NCBI GenBank assembly: GCA_933228675.1 | Contig: OW121743.1 | Coordinates: 59,142,081-59,206,080, forward strand | DNA: 64,000 bases | Direction: 5' to 3' | Origin: Stomorhina lunata | Taxonomy: Eukaryota; Arthropoda; Insecta; Diptera; Rhiniidae | In this document: piece by piece, positions 23,701 through 36,065 of the stretch | Numbering within the stretch: the stretch's first letter is position 1 | Layout of the letters: the number at the start of each line of letters is the position of its first letter | Program-made: the position numbers and the translations under genes | Notes under the pieces: generated by a model | Databases searched by the model: none | Seen by the model: the letters and a program-made list of their open reading frames with translations, nothing else | Told to the model about the DNA's origin: nothing

Positions 23701-26700
23701 AAGCAATTGGACGTATCGAAAGATTTACAGGTAATTGATTGCTAAAATTGAAGAATTGAAATTTCATTATTTTACAATTATTAAAATTTTTAAAATGTTT
23801 TGAAAACTTACATTGCAGCAGCTACAGCTGGTGCCAATTGATTTAGGAGTGGCGACATCTTTTTGCCATTACCCAAGGGTATTGTTTGGGCATCATTGTC
23901 TTGATTATCCTCTAAATTAGTTGTAGATTTTTGTTGTAAATATAAAGATTGTTGTTGCTGTTGTTGACTATTTACATGTTCAGTCTCTTGATGTTGTTGG
24001 TTTTGTTGTTCTAGTGGCTGTTGATAATGACGTTGATGATGATGATGATTGGAATCATTATCCTCATTATCACTATCTGAATCGATTGGAGAGTCATTGC
24101 TTTCCAAGCGATGAGCATTTTTATTAATTTCCATAAGTCTTTGTTGTTGTACTACAGATATTTTATTGTGCAATTTATGTTGCTCTAATATGGCATTTGC
24201 AGTTGCTGTTGTTATTTCATGTTGTTGTTGCTGATGTTGCTGTTGTTGGACACTATTCAATTTCAATTCATTTGTTCGTTGTATTACCGAGGTAGCAACG
24301 CTTATGCTATTACTTTGTCTCAACAATTGCTGTTGTTGCTGCTCCAGGTGATGTTGCTCTAATTCCAATTGTTGTTGCTGCCGCTGCAATTGTTCATCCT
24401 CATCGGTTTCTTGATTATTATCCTCCTCCTCTTCATCTTCAGTCGCTGGTCTTTCACGCTTAATGTGTTCGGTAAAGGGTTGATGATTCAGTTGATTTTC
24501 CGTTTGTTCCCCAACATTTAAGGATAGATTTTCATTTGCTGGCATTTCTGGTTCTTGTTGTTCATTATCCTCTTCTTCGTCTTCGGGTGGATCGATGACA
24601 CGCTCATGTAAGCTGACACCATTGACGAGACTTTTGCGTAGACGCCAGGCAAATGTACGCGATATATTTAGTTCGTTGGCGATAACTGTGGTAGTGGCTT
24701 CGCGTAGGATGAGCTGTTTGGCCAGGGCGATTTTCTTGGCGTCCAGTTTGATGCGAGTTCGTCCTTTGCGTTTGTTGTTGGCCATGATGATTCTGAAAGG
24801 AAGGGGGTTGTGAAAATCATAAAATAGATTTATTTTGTATATAAAAAAGATTCGTATAAATTTTGTAACCTTTGGCAATGTTCGATCTTAAGTTCGAATT
24901 TTCGAAAATGGCACAACTTGCTCAAAATTTCTCTAAAATTGTTTGATTTCCTTTCAAATAAACTTAAGTTTCAAAATTAACTTAAATATTTAATTTCCAG
25001 CAATTTCTAAAACTTCGAAGTTAATTTCGAATTTTCGAAAACACAGGAATATACAAGAAATTCTTGGATTTCGTTTTGAAATAGGCTAATAATTCAACAT
25101 TTTTTAATTAAAAGCTAATTTTTTAGTGTTAATAAGATTCAAAGTGATTATCGAATTTTCGAACATCGAGAAAAATGTGGTAAAACTTGTTTAAAATTTA
25201 TCCAAACTGCTTAGTTTTCCTATTAAATGAACAAAATTTTAAAATTAACTTAAATATTTAATTTTCGGCAATTTCTAAAATTTCGAACTTTATTTCGAAT
25301 TTTCGAAAACACAGGAATATACAAGAAATTCTTGGATTTCGTTTTGAAATAGGCTAATAATTCAACATTTTTTAATTAAAAGCGAATTTTTCAGTGTTAA
25401 TAAGATTTAAAGTGATTATCGAATTTTCGAACATCGAGAAAAATGTGGTAAAACTTGTTTAAAATTTATCCAAACTGCTTAGTTTTCCTATTAAATGAAC
25501 AAAATTTTAAAATTAACTTAAATATTTAATTTTTGGCAATATCTAAAATTTCGAACTTTATTTCGAATTTTCGAAAACACAGGAATATACAAGAAATTCT
25601 TGGATTTCGTTTTGAAATAGGCTAATAATTCAACATTTTTTAATTAAAAGCGAATTTTTTAGTGTTAATAAGATTCAAAGTGATTATCGAATTTTCGAAC
25701 ATCGAGAAAAATGTGGTATAACTTGTTTAAAATTTATCCAAACTGCTTAGTTTTCCTATTAAATGAACAAAATTTTAAAATTAACTTAAATATTTAATTT
25801 TCGGCAATATCTAAAATTTCGAACTTTATTTCGAATTTTCGAAAAAACAGGAATATACAAGAAATTCTTGGATTTCGTTTTGAAATAGGCTAATAATTCA
25901 ACAATTTCTAATAAATAGTAAATTTTTCAGTTTTTATAAGATTTCAAAGTTAATATCGAATTTTCGAATATCGAGAAAAATTTGGTAAAATTTGTTCAAA
26001 ATGTATCCAAACTGTTTGATTTTCGTAGCAAGTGAACTAAAATTTTATCTTAACTCAAATGTTTAATTTTGAACAATTTCTAAAATTTCGAACTTAATTT
26101 CGAATTTTCGAAAACGCAGGGATATCAAAGAAATTCATGAGTTTCACTATAAAATAGACTGATCATTTAAAATTTTCTAATTAAAAGTTAATTTTTTATT
26201 GTAAATAAGGTTTCGAAATTAATATCGAATTTTCGAACATTTAGAAAAATGTGTAAATTTTTTTAAAATATCCAAATTTTTATAAAAATACAATTTTAAT
26301 TAAATATTTTAGTATTTTAGACACTTTTTTAACAACTTTTTTGATCGAAAATAATTTGAACTTTAGATTTTAATTTAAAATAATCTTTCGAACCTGGCAA
26401 AACTTGTTTAAAATTTTTCCAAAATTGTTTTATTTTGCTATTAAATGAACTAAAATTTCAAAATTAACTAAAAATTATATTTTCAAGTATTTCTAAAATT
26501 TCGAATTTTCGAAAACACAAGAATTTAAAAGATATTCGTGGTTTTTGTTTTGAAATAGGATAATCATTTAAAATTTTCTAATTAAGAGTGAATTTTTTAG
26601 TGCTTATAAGATTTCGAAGTTAATATCGAATTTTGGGACTTCTGGAAAAATGTTTTAATATTTTTAAAATATTAATTTTTTTTATAAAAAATGTTTTTAA

Positions 26701-28495
26701 AAAAACATTTCAGTATTTTAGAAATTTTCGTAACAAAGTCTTATGTTCGAAATTTACTTTGAATATTCGAACATGATTAAATATATAAAAACTTCAAAAA
26801 ACTTGTTGAAATTGTTAGCAATTTTATAAAAAATAATTTTTGACTGTATATTTAAATACTCTCAAGACTTTTGTAACATTTTTATATGTTCGAACTTTAT
26901 GAATTTTCGTAATAAATAGTTTTTAATAACGTATTTTAATATTTTAATGTTTTTTGTAACATTCTCAAGACTTTTTCGCATGTTCGAAATTAAGTTAGAA
27001 TTTTCGAACTTCAAAAATATACTGAGTTTGAATCTAAATGTTGAAATATTTATAATAAATTAGTCTATAGTTAAGTAGTTCATTATTTTGAACTCTATTG
27101 TAACATTTTGTTATGTTCGAAATTAGTTTCGAATTTTCGAACTTCAAAAAATTTTCGAAATTATGCCACATTTTTTTAAAGGTTATTTTTTAAATCTAAA
27201 CTTGATATTTATACAATATTTTGTTAAAATATTTTGCCTTTGACTTACTTTCGATTATGAAGATAAATGGCGTTTTCCGGTTTTCGTATGCCAATACGTC
27301 GAGGAAAATTATTATATTGCACGATATTTTGCTTGAAAAGTTGTTGCAGAGGCCTATAAAAAAAAAATAGAAATTAATATTAATATTTCAAAAAGTTTTG
27401 ATATAAATATTCCCAATTTAAATTCAGATTTCAACCTACATTTTAGCTGTCTTGGAAGGGCAACCGGTACGTTTATGCCAGCCCAAATGATGACCAGTGG
27501 GGAAAAGAACATTGCAGTCTGAACATTGCATGGGGCGCCTGAAAATAAAATGTTTATCTTAGAAAATATAAAAATTCCCCTTAGACCCTCTTAACTTACG
27601 TTTGATTCCTTCTCTTCTTAACACAGCGTCCCCGACGTATATGCTTCTCCAGAAATCTTTTATAGAAATAAGTCTTCTTACAATTCGTGCACTCATAAAC
27701 CGGACCCGAGGTGCCATGAACACTTTGCATATGAGCCTTTAAAACTTGTTTCATTTCAAAAATCTGGAAACAATGAGGGCATTGATAACCCCGCATTTGT
27801 GTAAGACCCGCTGCATTGGCCTCTACACCAGATGCTGAACCATTAGTAAGATTAGCGCCTGCGCCACCCTCTTCTGATGGTGTTATCAATTCAATTTCTG
27901 GTATTAAAGGCAAAGGTCCATCTTCGTCATCTTCATCGGGCTCTGTATCACTGCCAGAACCATCGGCTGCCTCATCATCACTTCCAGCATTGCCCTGAAT
28001 GCCATTTAATTTACTCAAATGCTGCTGCATATACTCATGCATCAGACGTATAGAGTTAAAATCGAAAGCAGGCTTTTGTCCATTGGCACTTTTAATTTCA
28101 CCATCATCTTCCACGATCTCATCATGATCGATTTCCCCATCATGATCGGGCACTTCATCTTGCAGTCTTTGAATGCCCACACCATTACCATTTATTTGTC
28201 GTTGTAAATGTTCTTTGTAAATTTGTTCTTCAAGATCAAGTTCCTGCTCCCGATTTACTTCGTCCTTGTGATTTTGTCTACCATTTTGCAGGGGATGTTG
28301 ATCGGTTTCATCTTCATCTTCCGTTTCGATAAGATTTGTGTTTTGATCGGATTTACTTTCGATTTTTTGTATTAGCAATTGCTGACGAAAGAAGTTATCG
28401 GCATCTTCGCATTTCTTTTTGAACAGACATGCCGATATGGTGTTTTTGGCACAGGTTATGCAGACTTGTTGGGGCAGGGTATCACCTCGCTCGAT
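19687..28495 (-). CDS. ZAD zinc-finger / helix-turn-helix / polyQ regulator, 5' end missing
   Basis: Six - strand exons join without a phase error: 28495-27600, 27538-27440, 27353-27249, 24792-23812, 23741-23682 and 20716-19687. They give 1056 residues and a TAA. All internal junctions are GT-AG and every join splits a codon after its second base. Order of parts: second half of a ZAD (a dimerising zinc domain of insect nuclear regulators), acidic linker, two fingers, a third finger on its own exon, a first HTH, long Q/acidic region, a second HTH, another Q-rich stretch, and a third HTH-like module. I do not recognise a named orthologue. The first exon, holding the start and the first ZAD cysteine pair, was not located. 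A nuclear DNA-binding regulator is the natural inference. The introns are loaded with TTCGAA-type repeats. Confidence 0.88.
20750..23660. repeat. Intronic TTCGAA-motif repeat (between exons E and F)
   Basis: A degenerate module, roughly TTCGAACTTAATTTCGAATT followed by TTCGAAC, recurs about every 60-150 bp through the whole intron. The sequence between modules is AT-rich and poorly conserved. The same module fills the intron between exons C and D. Confidence 0.8.
23682..23741 (-). CDS. ZAD/HTH gene exon E (60 nt micro-exon)
   Basis: Acceptor ATTTTAG, donor GTAAGT, encoding NQLPVNLSIRPIASMQNAE. Too short to judge alone; accepted because it keeps the frame between D and F and has strong splice sites. 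Confidence 0.75.
23812..24792 (-). CDS. ZAD/HTH gene exon D: first HTH and glutamine-rich region
   Basis: A 981-nt exon after CTTTCAG. It opens with a basic patch (NNKRKGRTRIKLDAKK) and an HTH-like helix pair, LREATTTVIANELNISRTFA then WRLRKSLVNG, resembling resolvase/Pipsqueak-type DNA-binding helices. Then come acidic runs, many short Q tracts and an H run. The ATG just inside the exon (24785) is in frame and could serve an alternative transcript, but the upstream exons join cleanly. Confidence 0.88.
24880..26280. repeat. 268-bp tandem repeat in the intron between exons C and D
   Basis: CACAGGAATATACAAGAAAT recurs at about 25041, 25309, 25577 and 25845, giving a 268-bp period. Three middle copies are nearly identical. 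Copies to the right (25846-26280) are increasingly diverged. Each unit contains two TTCGAATTTTCGAA-like modules, so it is a recent amplification of the wider intronic repeat. Confidence 0.88.
26281..27240. repeat. Degenerate continuation of the TTCGAA intronic repeat
   Basis: Same module as above at lower identity, up to the donor of exon C. Confidence 0.65.
27249..27353 (-). CDS. ZAD/HTH gene exon C
   Basis: A 105-nt exon (acceptor TATAG, donor GTAAGT) encoding a basic linker with FKQNIVQYNNFPRRIGIRKP. No domain recognised. It is supported by splice sites and by keeping the frame between exons B and D. Confidence 0.75.
27440..27538 (-). CDS. ZAD/HTH gene exon B: third zinc finger
   Basis: A 99-nt exon between TTTTCAG and GTAGGT encoding MQCSDCNVLFPTGHHLGWHK then RTGCPSK. 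This is C-x2-C-x12-H-x4-C, again a C2HC variant, matching finger 2 rather than finger 1. Confidence 0.85.
27600..28495 (-). CDS. ZAD/HTH gene exon A: half ZAD, acidic linker, two zinc fingers
   Basis: Starts after TTCCAG in phase 0 with IERGDTLPQQVCITC, then ISACLFKKKCEDADNFFRQQ, the C-x2-C helix half of a ZAD. The middle is acidic (EDEDETD, EPDEDDEDG). Finger 1 (about residue 237) is C-x2-C-x12-H-x4-H: YQCPHCF to SVHG. Finger 2 (about residue 267) is YECTNCKKTYFYKRFLEKHI, closing with Cys (H-x5-C), a C2HC form. A basic KKRR follows, then the GTAAGT donor. Confidence 0.9.
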
Positions 28496-28496
28496 C

Positions 28497-28920
28497 TGGA
28501 ATTAAAGACATTATGAATTTTATATTAAAATTTATTAAAAATATTCTTTTTAATTTGTTTTAGGGTTTTGTTGGAAACGGCCCTTTTTCTAATCGTCCTA
28601 TACAAGACCAAATCTGAAAAGTATCTTAAATGACCCTAAAATTACAAAACGCTTATAGATCTAAACTTTAGATTCTAAAGTTAATTAAATTTTTGGTAAA
28701 TCTCTGAACGTATAATATAAGTTATCTGTATACATTAATCGATAAACGAAACAATAAAGTGACAATAGGTCCACTTTTGATTCTAGTTTTTATCGGATAT
28801 TAATGCAATTTAATAGCGTGCAGTATAGAAGATTTCCTAAAATCTGATAAGGTCTGATATTCTAACTCTAATCCACCAAAAGCTATAATTAACATCCAAT
28901 TTCTACCAAATCTCACTCGA
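28497..28920. other. Intron or upstream sequence of the ZAD/HTH gene
   Basis: No exon seen. About 28600-28700 weakly recalls the DINE-1-like interior (CAAGACCAAATC, AAACGCTTATAGATCTAAA). Confidence 0.4.
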
Positions 28921-29460
28921 AGATTAGCCGATGATATGGAGTCTTTAAACACTTTTGGAGCCACACAGATTCTGACGGATGTCTGAGTCGGAACTTGACG
29001 TCACGGCCAGCCTGAGTCGAAATCTGCTTCAGGATCTTAACGGTTAGGGAGAATCAGACAGCCAGACTCCATCGGTACCACTAAGATCCAACGGTTGTCT
29101 TGTCGGACTCAAGTCCGGAGAATGTTATCTCGACTCCGGGTCAAGATAAAGCGAGATCCCCCTTGAGGTCTCTGTTCAGTGGTGAAGGAGAGTCTTATCT
29201 AACCCTGGAAATCCCTTCATCTCCTAAGAAACACTTAGTTCGTCAAGACGCTTGCCGAACAAAATTTGACAAGTAGAAGAGCGTCGCGAAATGGGAGTAA
29301 AGGTCGTAAACTATGATAATGCAGGAACTTACGACTTTCTGAAAACTGTGTATGTCTTGAGGTGATAGCAGCCACTAAGTAAGGCAGATAATGACAGCAT
29401 GGTTGCCAAGTCATGTGGGGACTACGGACACAACACTGTCAATAGGCTAATATCTTTTTA
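28921..29460. other. GC-richer island of unknown origin
   Basis: Markedly less AT-rich than anything around it, with pieces of open frame on the + strand (such as SESELDVTASLSRNLLQDLN) broken by stops. GACTCAAGTCCGGAGAATG and ATCTCGACTCCGGGTCAAG resemble each other. It may be a decayed transposon gag-like or ORF1 region, but I cannot identify it. Confidence 0.4.
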
Positions 29461-30100
29461 ACACATAAAATTTTTATTTAGTTCATCAAATTGTTAATCT
29501 TTTTAAAGAATAGTTTTACGACCATTCCGATATACGATTTCCAAAATCTTCCTAAAATTTTAGAAATAAAGATTTTTTGGTGATCCATGAAAAACCGGTA
29601 TTTTGAATAATAATTTACGTTCAACATTTAAACATTTAGACCTATTAAACGATGCGAAACTAAAAGATCTACCAATACTTATCCATAAAATATGCGAAAA
29701 AAATAAAAATAGGCGAAAACGCACTTAAAATTTTGACAGCCATTAAGTAGTATTAGAAGTGACTTAATTAAAATTAAGAGGGCAATGGATTCATTCCATC
29801 GTTTCGTAGAACAACGACTTGGGTCCAAATGTTAAAACGAATGAAGAGGAAGACGAAATATGACAAAAAAACGTGAATGCTTCAATCGATTTTTTAACGT
29901 TTTTAAAATTTGCATGCCAATTACGCTAAGAAGTGCAAACTTGCGCTACTAAGATTTTGTGTTTAATACACCTGAAGTCGGTTTTAAAGGAATTAGAACT
30001 GTTTGATTTTTACTTATATTTAACTAGGATCCCGTGTAAATTGTAAAAACATATGGACATATGAACTTTTTAATATAGCCCTGGTATCAACTCGAATTAA
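29461..30100. other. Unassigned sequence
   Basis: No gene or repeat that I can support. It lies between the GC-richer island and the LINE remnant. Confidence 0.35.
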
Positions 30101-30119
30101 TTCAAGCGCCATAAGAACA

Positions 30120-30930
30120 TAAGGCCTGCATAGATCGGAAGAAAAATCTTCTGTTATCCTTGACTCCCAGTGGAGCATAGGCCCTCAACCATCATTTTAT
30201 GTCAAACTCTATTGCGAGATGTTAGATATGCATGAATCCATGAATAGTTTGCTGCTTGCAACTCCGCATCAATTGACCCTCTCCATGTTCTAGCAGGTGT
30301 ATCAATACGACGGCTACTTTCCTGTAGATTCCAACGAAGCGCTTGTCGAGCAATATTGGTATTTGGCCGTTGAAGTGTGTTGAAGTGTGCAATTTCGTAT
30401 AAAATCAGGGTTTTGGTCTGTCGAGCTTAGTATATCTTCATTTATTATGCTATTCGGCCCCCAGGTATTAAGGGTTTGCCGTAAGCATTTATTCACAAAG
30501 GTTTGCAGGCGCTTATCGATGGCATCTGTTGCTAAGTTTCGCAGCCGTAATACAGACTAGACTTGACATTCAAGTTGTATATTCGTAACTAAGTTGTTGA
30601 TATTTGTCGAGATTTCCAAAAAGCTCTGAGAATGACGAATGCACTTTATGCCTTATTAATACGCGATTCAATTTCTTTGTTGGCGCCAGCTTTTGTAGAA
30701 ACTAAACTAAACTTCCAAGATAATTTAAGGTATTTAATCATCCAATAACCTCGTTATCCAGATTGATGTGTAGCGACGGGTATCATCAGCATATTCCAAA
30801 TCCTTGAGTTGTTTAAAGGCTGTCCATTGGATACCGTATCTACCAATCAGAGCCATGCGAATTATGTTGTCGACTACGAGGAGAAAAAGTATAGGTGACA
30901 AGAGCAGGAGTAGGCATCCCATACCACCAG
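30120..30930 (-). mobile_element. LINE ORF2 remnant: RT core to 3' end
   Basis: Read on the - strand from 30922: GCLLLLLSPILFLLVVDNII, then GIQWTAFKQLKDLEYADD (catalytic YADD at about 30783-30794). Then STKAGANKEIESRI, SSLYYGCET, WGPNSIINEDILSSTDQNP, PARTWRGSIDAELQAANYSW, and finally VEGLCSTGSQG plus a stop at about 30152-30190. The order matches fly non-LTR elements from RT motif B through the C-terminus. Several frame changes and stops make it inactive. Its last about 35 bp recur at 1911 and 58925. Confidence 0.85.
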
Positions 30931-31269
30931 CAGCCGATGATTTTTTTTAATTTTCGTAAATACTACGATCATTAATAAAACTCGTGAAAATGAGTATTAA
31001 AATCATTCAGTTGGAATTTGGATGTTAACAGAGTTGGTTGGTGCCGCTTTGTTAAAGAAAAGACAAAAACAAAATAGGCAAGAAACAAATCAAAATCCAA
31101 TTTATAACAACAAAATACATGGTTCGAGAGAACAAAGAAATATAATCTCGAACATTGTTGCCACGACACTATCAGTTTTGTAAACATTGGGAATATTTTT
31201 GTAAATATTGGGAATTTTTTTCAAAACAGAAATAAATTCTAATATTAAACAATTTTAGATTTTTATATT

Positions 31270-34055
31270 TTTTAGATATTTTCGATCCAAAAAATTTTCA
31301 ATAGAAAAATTTTTAATAAAAAAAATTTCCATAGAAAAAATTTTGATAAAAAAATTTTGTATAAAAAAATTTTGTATAAAAAAATCTTCTATAAAAAAAT
31401 GTTCTATAAAAAAATTTTTGATAAAAAAAATTTTCTATAGAAAAATTTTTGGATAAAAAAATTTTCTATAGAAAAATTTTTGATAAAAAAAATTTCTATA
31501 GAAAATTTTTAATAAAAAATTTTTTATCGAAATTTTTCTACAGAAAAAATTTTGTTAAAAAAATTTTTATAGAAAAAATTTTGATAAAAATATTTTTATA
31601 GAAAAATTTTTGATAAAAAAATATAAAAACATTTTTGATAAAAAATATTTTCTATAGATAAATTTTTGATAAAAAATTTTCATAGAAAATTTTTTTATAA
31701 CAAATTTTCATAGAAACATTTTTGATAAAAAAATTTTCTATAGAAACATTTTTGATAACAACATTTTCTATAGAAACATTTTAGTAAGAAAATTTTATAT
31801 AGAAAAATTTTTGATAAAGAAAATTCTATGGAATAATTTTTGATAAAAAAATTTTCTATAGAAAAATTTTTGATAAAAAAATTGTCTATAGAAACATTTT
31901 TGATAACAACATTTTCTATAGAAACATTTTAGTAAGAAAATTTTCTGTAGAAAAATTTTTGATAAAAAAATTTTTTATAGAAAAATTTTTGATAAAAAAA
32001 TTCTATAGAATAATTTTGGATAAAAAAATTTTCTACAGAAAAAATTTTGATAAAAAAAATTTTTATAGAAAAAATTTTGATAAAAAAACTCTATAGAATA
32101 ATTTTTAATAAAAAAAATTTTCTACAGAAAAAATTTTGATAAAAAATTTTTATAGAAAAAAATTTGATAAAATATGTTTTTATAAAAAAATTTTTGATAA
32201 AAAAATTTTTTATAAAAAATTTTCATAGAAAAATTTTTTATAAAAAATTTTCATAGAAAAATTTTTGACAACAAATTTTCCATATATAAATTTTGATAAA
32301 AAAATTTTCTATAGAAAAGTTTTTTGATATAAAATTATCTATCGAAAAATTTTTGATAAAAAAATTTTCTATAGAAAAATTTTTCATAAAAAAATTTTCT
32401 ATAGAAAAATTTTTGTAAAAAAATTTTCATAGAAACATTTTTGATAAAAAATTTTCCATAGAAACATTTTTGATAATAACATTTTCTATAGAAACATTTT
32501 AGTAAGAAAATTTTCTATAGAAACATTTTTGATAAAGAAAATTCTATAGAATAATTTTTGATAAAAAAATTTTCTACAGAAAAATTTTTGATAAAAAAAT
32601 TATCTATAGAAAAATTTTTGATAAAAAAATTTTCTATAGAAAAATTTTTGATAAAAAAATTTTCTATAGAAAAATTTTTGATATAAAAATTTTCTACAGA
32701 AAAATTTTTGATGTAAAAATTTTCTATAGAAAAATTTTTGATAAAAGTATTTTCTATAGGAAAATTTTTGATAAAAAAAATTTCTATAGAAAAATTTTTG
32801 ATGTAAAAATTTTCTATAGAAAAATTTTTGTTAAAAGTATTTTCTATAGGAAAATTTTTGATAAAAAAAATTTTCTATAGAAAAATTTTTGATAAAAAAA
32901 ATTTTCTATAGAAACATTTTTGATAAAAAAATTTTCTATAGAAAAATTTTTGATAAAAAAATTTTTGATAACAACATTTTCTTTAGAAAAATTTTTGATA
33001 AAAAAATTATCTATAGAAAAAATTTTGATAAAAAAATTATCTATAGAAAAACTTTTGATAAAAAATTATCTTTTTTCTATAGAAAAATTTTTGATAGACA
33101 AATTTTCTATAGAAAAATGTTTGATAAAAAAATTTTTCTAAAGAAAAATTTTCTATACAAAAATTTTTGAAAAAAAAATTTTCTATAGAAAAATTTTTGA
33201 TAAAAAAATTTTCTATAGAAAAATTTTTGATAAAAAAATTTTCTATAGAAAAATTTTTGATAAAAAAATGTTCTATAGAAAAATTTTTGATAGCAATATT
33301 TTCTATAGAAACATTTTAGTAAGAAAATTTTCTATAGAAAAATTTTTGATAAAAAAATTCTATAGAAAAATTTTTGATAAAAAAATTCTATAGAATAATT
33401 TTGGATAAAAAAATTTTCTACAGAAAAAATTTTGATAAAAAAAATTTTTATAGAAAAAATTTTGATAAAAAATTTTTTATAAAAAAATATTTTTATAGAA
33501 AAATTTTTAATAAAAAAATATAGAAACATTTTTGATAAAAAAATTTTCTATAGAAAAATTTTTGATAAAAAAATTATCTATAGAAAAATTTTTGATAAAA
33601 AAATTATCTATAGAAAAATTTTTGATAAAAAAATTTCTATGGAAAAATTTTTGATAAAAAAATTAATTTCTTTCAAAAAAATTTTCTTCAAAAAATTTTT
33701 TGTAAAAAAAATTCTATAGAAAAATTTTTGATAAAAAAATTTTGATAAAAAATTTTTTTATAGAAAAATTTTTGATAAAAAAAATTTTCTATAGAACCAT
33801 TTTTGATAACAACATTTTCTATAGAAACATTTTTGATAACAACATTTTCTATAGAAACATTTTAGTAAGAAAATATTCTATACAAAAACTTTTGATAATG
33901 AAAATTTTGTAGAATAATTTCTAAAAAAAAAAAATTTTCTACAGAAAAAAATTTTATAAAAAAATTATGATAAAAAATATTTTATAGAAAAGTTTTTGAT
34001 AAAAAAATATAGAAACATTTTTGATAAAAAAAATTATCTGTAGAAAAATTTTTGA
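31270..34055 (+). repeat. Degenerate 30-bp AT array (family E)
   Basis: About 90 imperfect copies of a 30-bp unit: GAAAAATTTTTGATAAAAAA followed by ATTTTCTATA. Small indels shift the register often. Because 30 is divisible by 3, in-register stretches read as false proteins built from FYRKIFDKKI-like decapeptides. Confidence 0.92.
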
Positions 34056-34248
34056 TAAAGCTTTGACACTTTTTGTTCATAGAAAACTTTTCGTTATAAA
34101 CTCTTTATTAAAGAACATTCTAACGAAATTTAGTTAAGCTGAATAACATATCCGTTTGATATACTAAAATTTCCATTAGTTCTTCTTCATATTGAAGAAT
34201 TTTATTAAAATTAACTACTAAGGGGTAAAATATGTAATAGTGAAAAAC

Positions 34249-36065
34249 AAGTAAGGGTGTTATATTCGGTTGTGCCGAATCTTATATACCCACCATCAAG
34301 TTGTGTTAAATTCAGAAACAGGTTGCAGCTAATTCAAAATCTGGACCAAAACTGAAAAAATCGCTAAGCTAATTGGTATTGTTGGTATAACCTTTGGCCT
34401 AAATTCGGTTGCCGTAGCTCTATAGTTCAACATTTAAAAATATTTTAGTGGTTTCCTCAGTATTTACTTTGATCAAAATTCGGTCTCATAACCGGGTATA
34501 GTTTTACATTAATAAGTTGTTAAATACTTTTCGTTGTGATTAATATGTAGTTAGGCTAAACACGTTAATAGTAATACGGCAGGTCCATATATTTCGTTAG
34601 GAGTTCCTAATGCATTCATCATATATAAAGTCTGGGCTGGACATTAATTGATGCCTATCTAATTTCATAGGTGCAATCTTAATATAATGAATGTACCTCC
34701 AAATATTTTTGATTGTAGATATAAAAAGGGGATGTTATATATATATAAGAATTATAGCCAAATGTTGACCGATTGTAACAAAATTTTACACACTAGCTGG
34801 TATATATATAGAGCTTATTATATAGTGACCATAGCTATCATAGTTTCTAATTTAATAGCTTTTAACTGGCCTTTGCTAAAATTTTTGGTTTCCGTGAGTG
34901 TTTTTTATATGAAAGCTAAAGTCAAATATGGACTGATTCCAATAAAATTTGATAAACTGATCAAAAATTACATAAAACTTCCCTATTTTAAATTTAATCG
35001 TCATAGCTATTACAACTGTATTCAATTTATCAGCATTAATGCGTTTCGCGGGGCGGGGTTATATGGGAGGTCTAACTAAATTTGAACCGATTTTGTCCAT
35101 TTTCAACACACATCTTTTCAAAGATATCAAAAATACTTTTGTAAAATTTTGTCCCTCTAGCTCTTTTCGTTAAGGCGCTATCGTGCTTTTATCTGACGGA
35201 CAGACGAACATAAACAACCTTTTCTTTATGTATTTTTGTGTTTCCATAAGTTTTTTATATGGGAGCTATGGTCAAATGGTGACCGATTGTGACAAAATTT
35301 AGCACACTGCCTGGCATTGACATAAGACTTCCTTGTGCTTAATTTAGTCTTACTAGCTCTTGTAGTTAAGGAGCTATGACGATTTTATCTGACGGACAGA
35401 CGGACATAAATCCCCTTTTCTTTTTGAATTTTTGTGTTTTCGTAAGTTTTTTATATGAGAGCTAGGTCAAATTGTGACCGATTGCGACAAAATTTTGCAC
35501 ACTGGCTGGCATGGACATAAGACCTCCTCGTGCTAAATTTAGTGATTATATCTATTATAGTTTTAGATTTATTGACATTTAAGTGTATTTTAGGTGAAAT
35601 TTTGGCTGTTTCCGTAAGGTTTTTGTATGGGAGCTATGACTAAATGTCAACCGATTTTGATGAAATTTTATATGCTGTCTAGGGCTTATGCAAAACTTCT
35701 ATATACCAAATTTTATCATCATGGCTATTATAGTTTGTCATTTATTAGCAAATAAGCGATTAGCGTAGGCGAGGTTATACGGGAGCTATGGTCAAATGTT
35801 AACCGATTTTGCAAAATTTCAATACCAACATTTTCTCAGTGATGAAGAATATTTTTACTTAGTTTCATTGAGCTAGCTCCTTTCGTTTATGCGTTATCGT
35901 GATTTCAACAGACAGACAGACAGACGGACATCGCTCAATCGTCTTAGAATTTCGTAAGGATTCAGAATATATATCGTTTTTTATTTTTGGGCCAATATTA
36001 AGAAAATTACAAACGGAATGACAATCTCAATATACCCCCCATTCTTTTTGATGGTGGGTATAAAA
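34249..36065 (+). mobile_element. DINE-1/INE-1-like Helitron-type element, apparently full length
   Basis: Starts AAAACAAGTAAGGGTGTTAT, then a small hairpin around TCGGTTGTGCCGAA. TATACCCACCATCAA at about 34297 is matched by its exact reverse complement near the right end (TTGATGGTGGGTATA at about 36048). The interior holds repeated GGGAGCTATGGTCAAATG-like modules and CAGACAGACAGACGGACAT microsatellite, all features of the non-autonomous DINE-1 family of flies. No transposase; the 130-codon frame at 34687 is incidental. Confidence 0.8.

Noticed and set aside
20750..27240. Heat-shock-element-like clusters (GAA..TTC..GAA) in the intronic repeat
   Set aside because: Only GAATTTTC dimers occur at correct spacing; the third GAA directly adjoins TTC with no 2-bp gap, so it is not a canonical HSE and is better explained as a repeat.
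34687..35079. 130-codon frame inside the DINE-1-like element
   Set aside because: No domain seen; these elements are non-coding and the frame spans the repeated GGGAGCTATGGTCAAATG-type modules.
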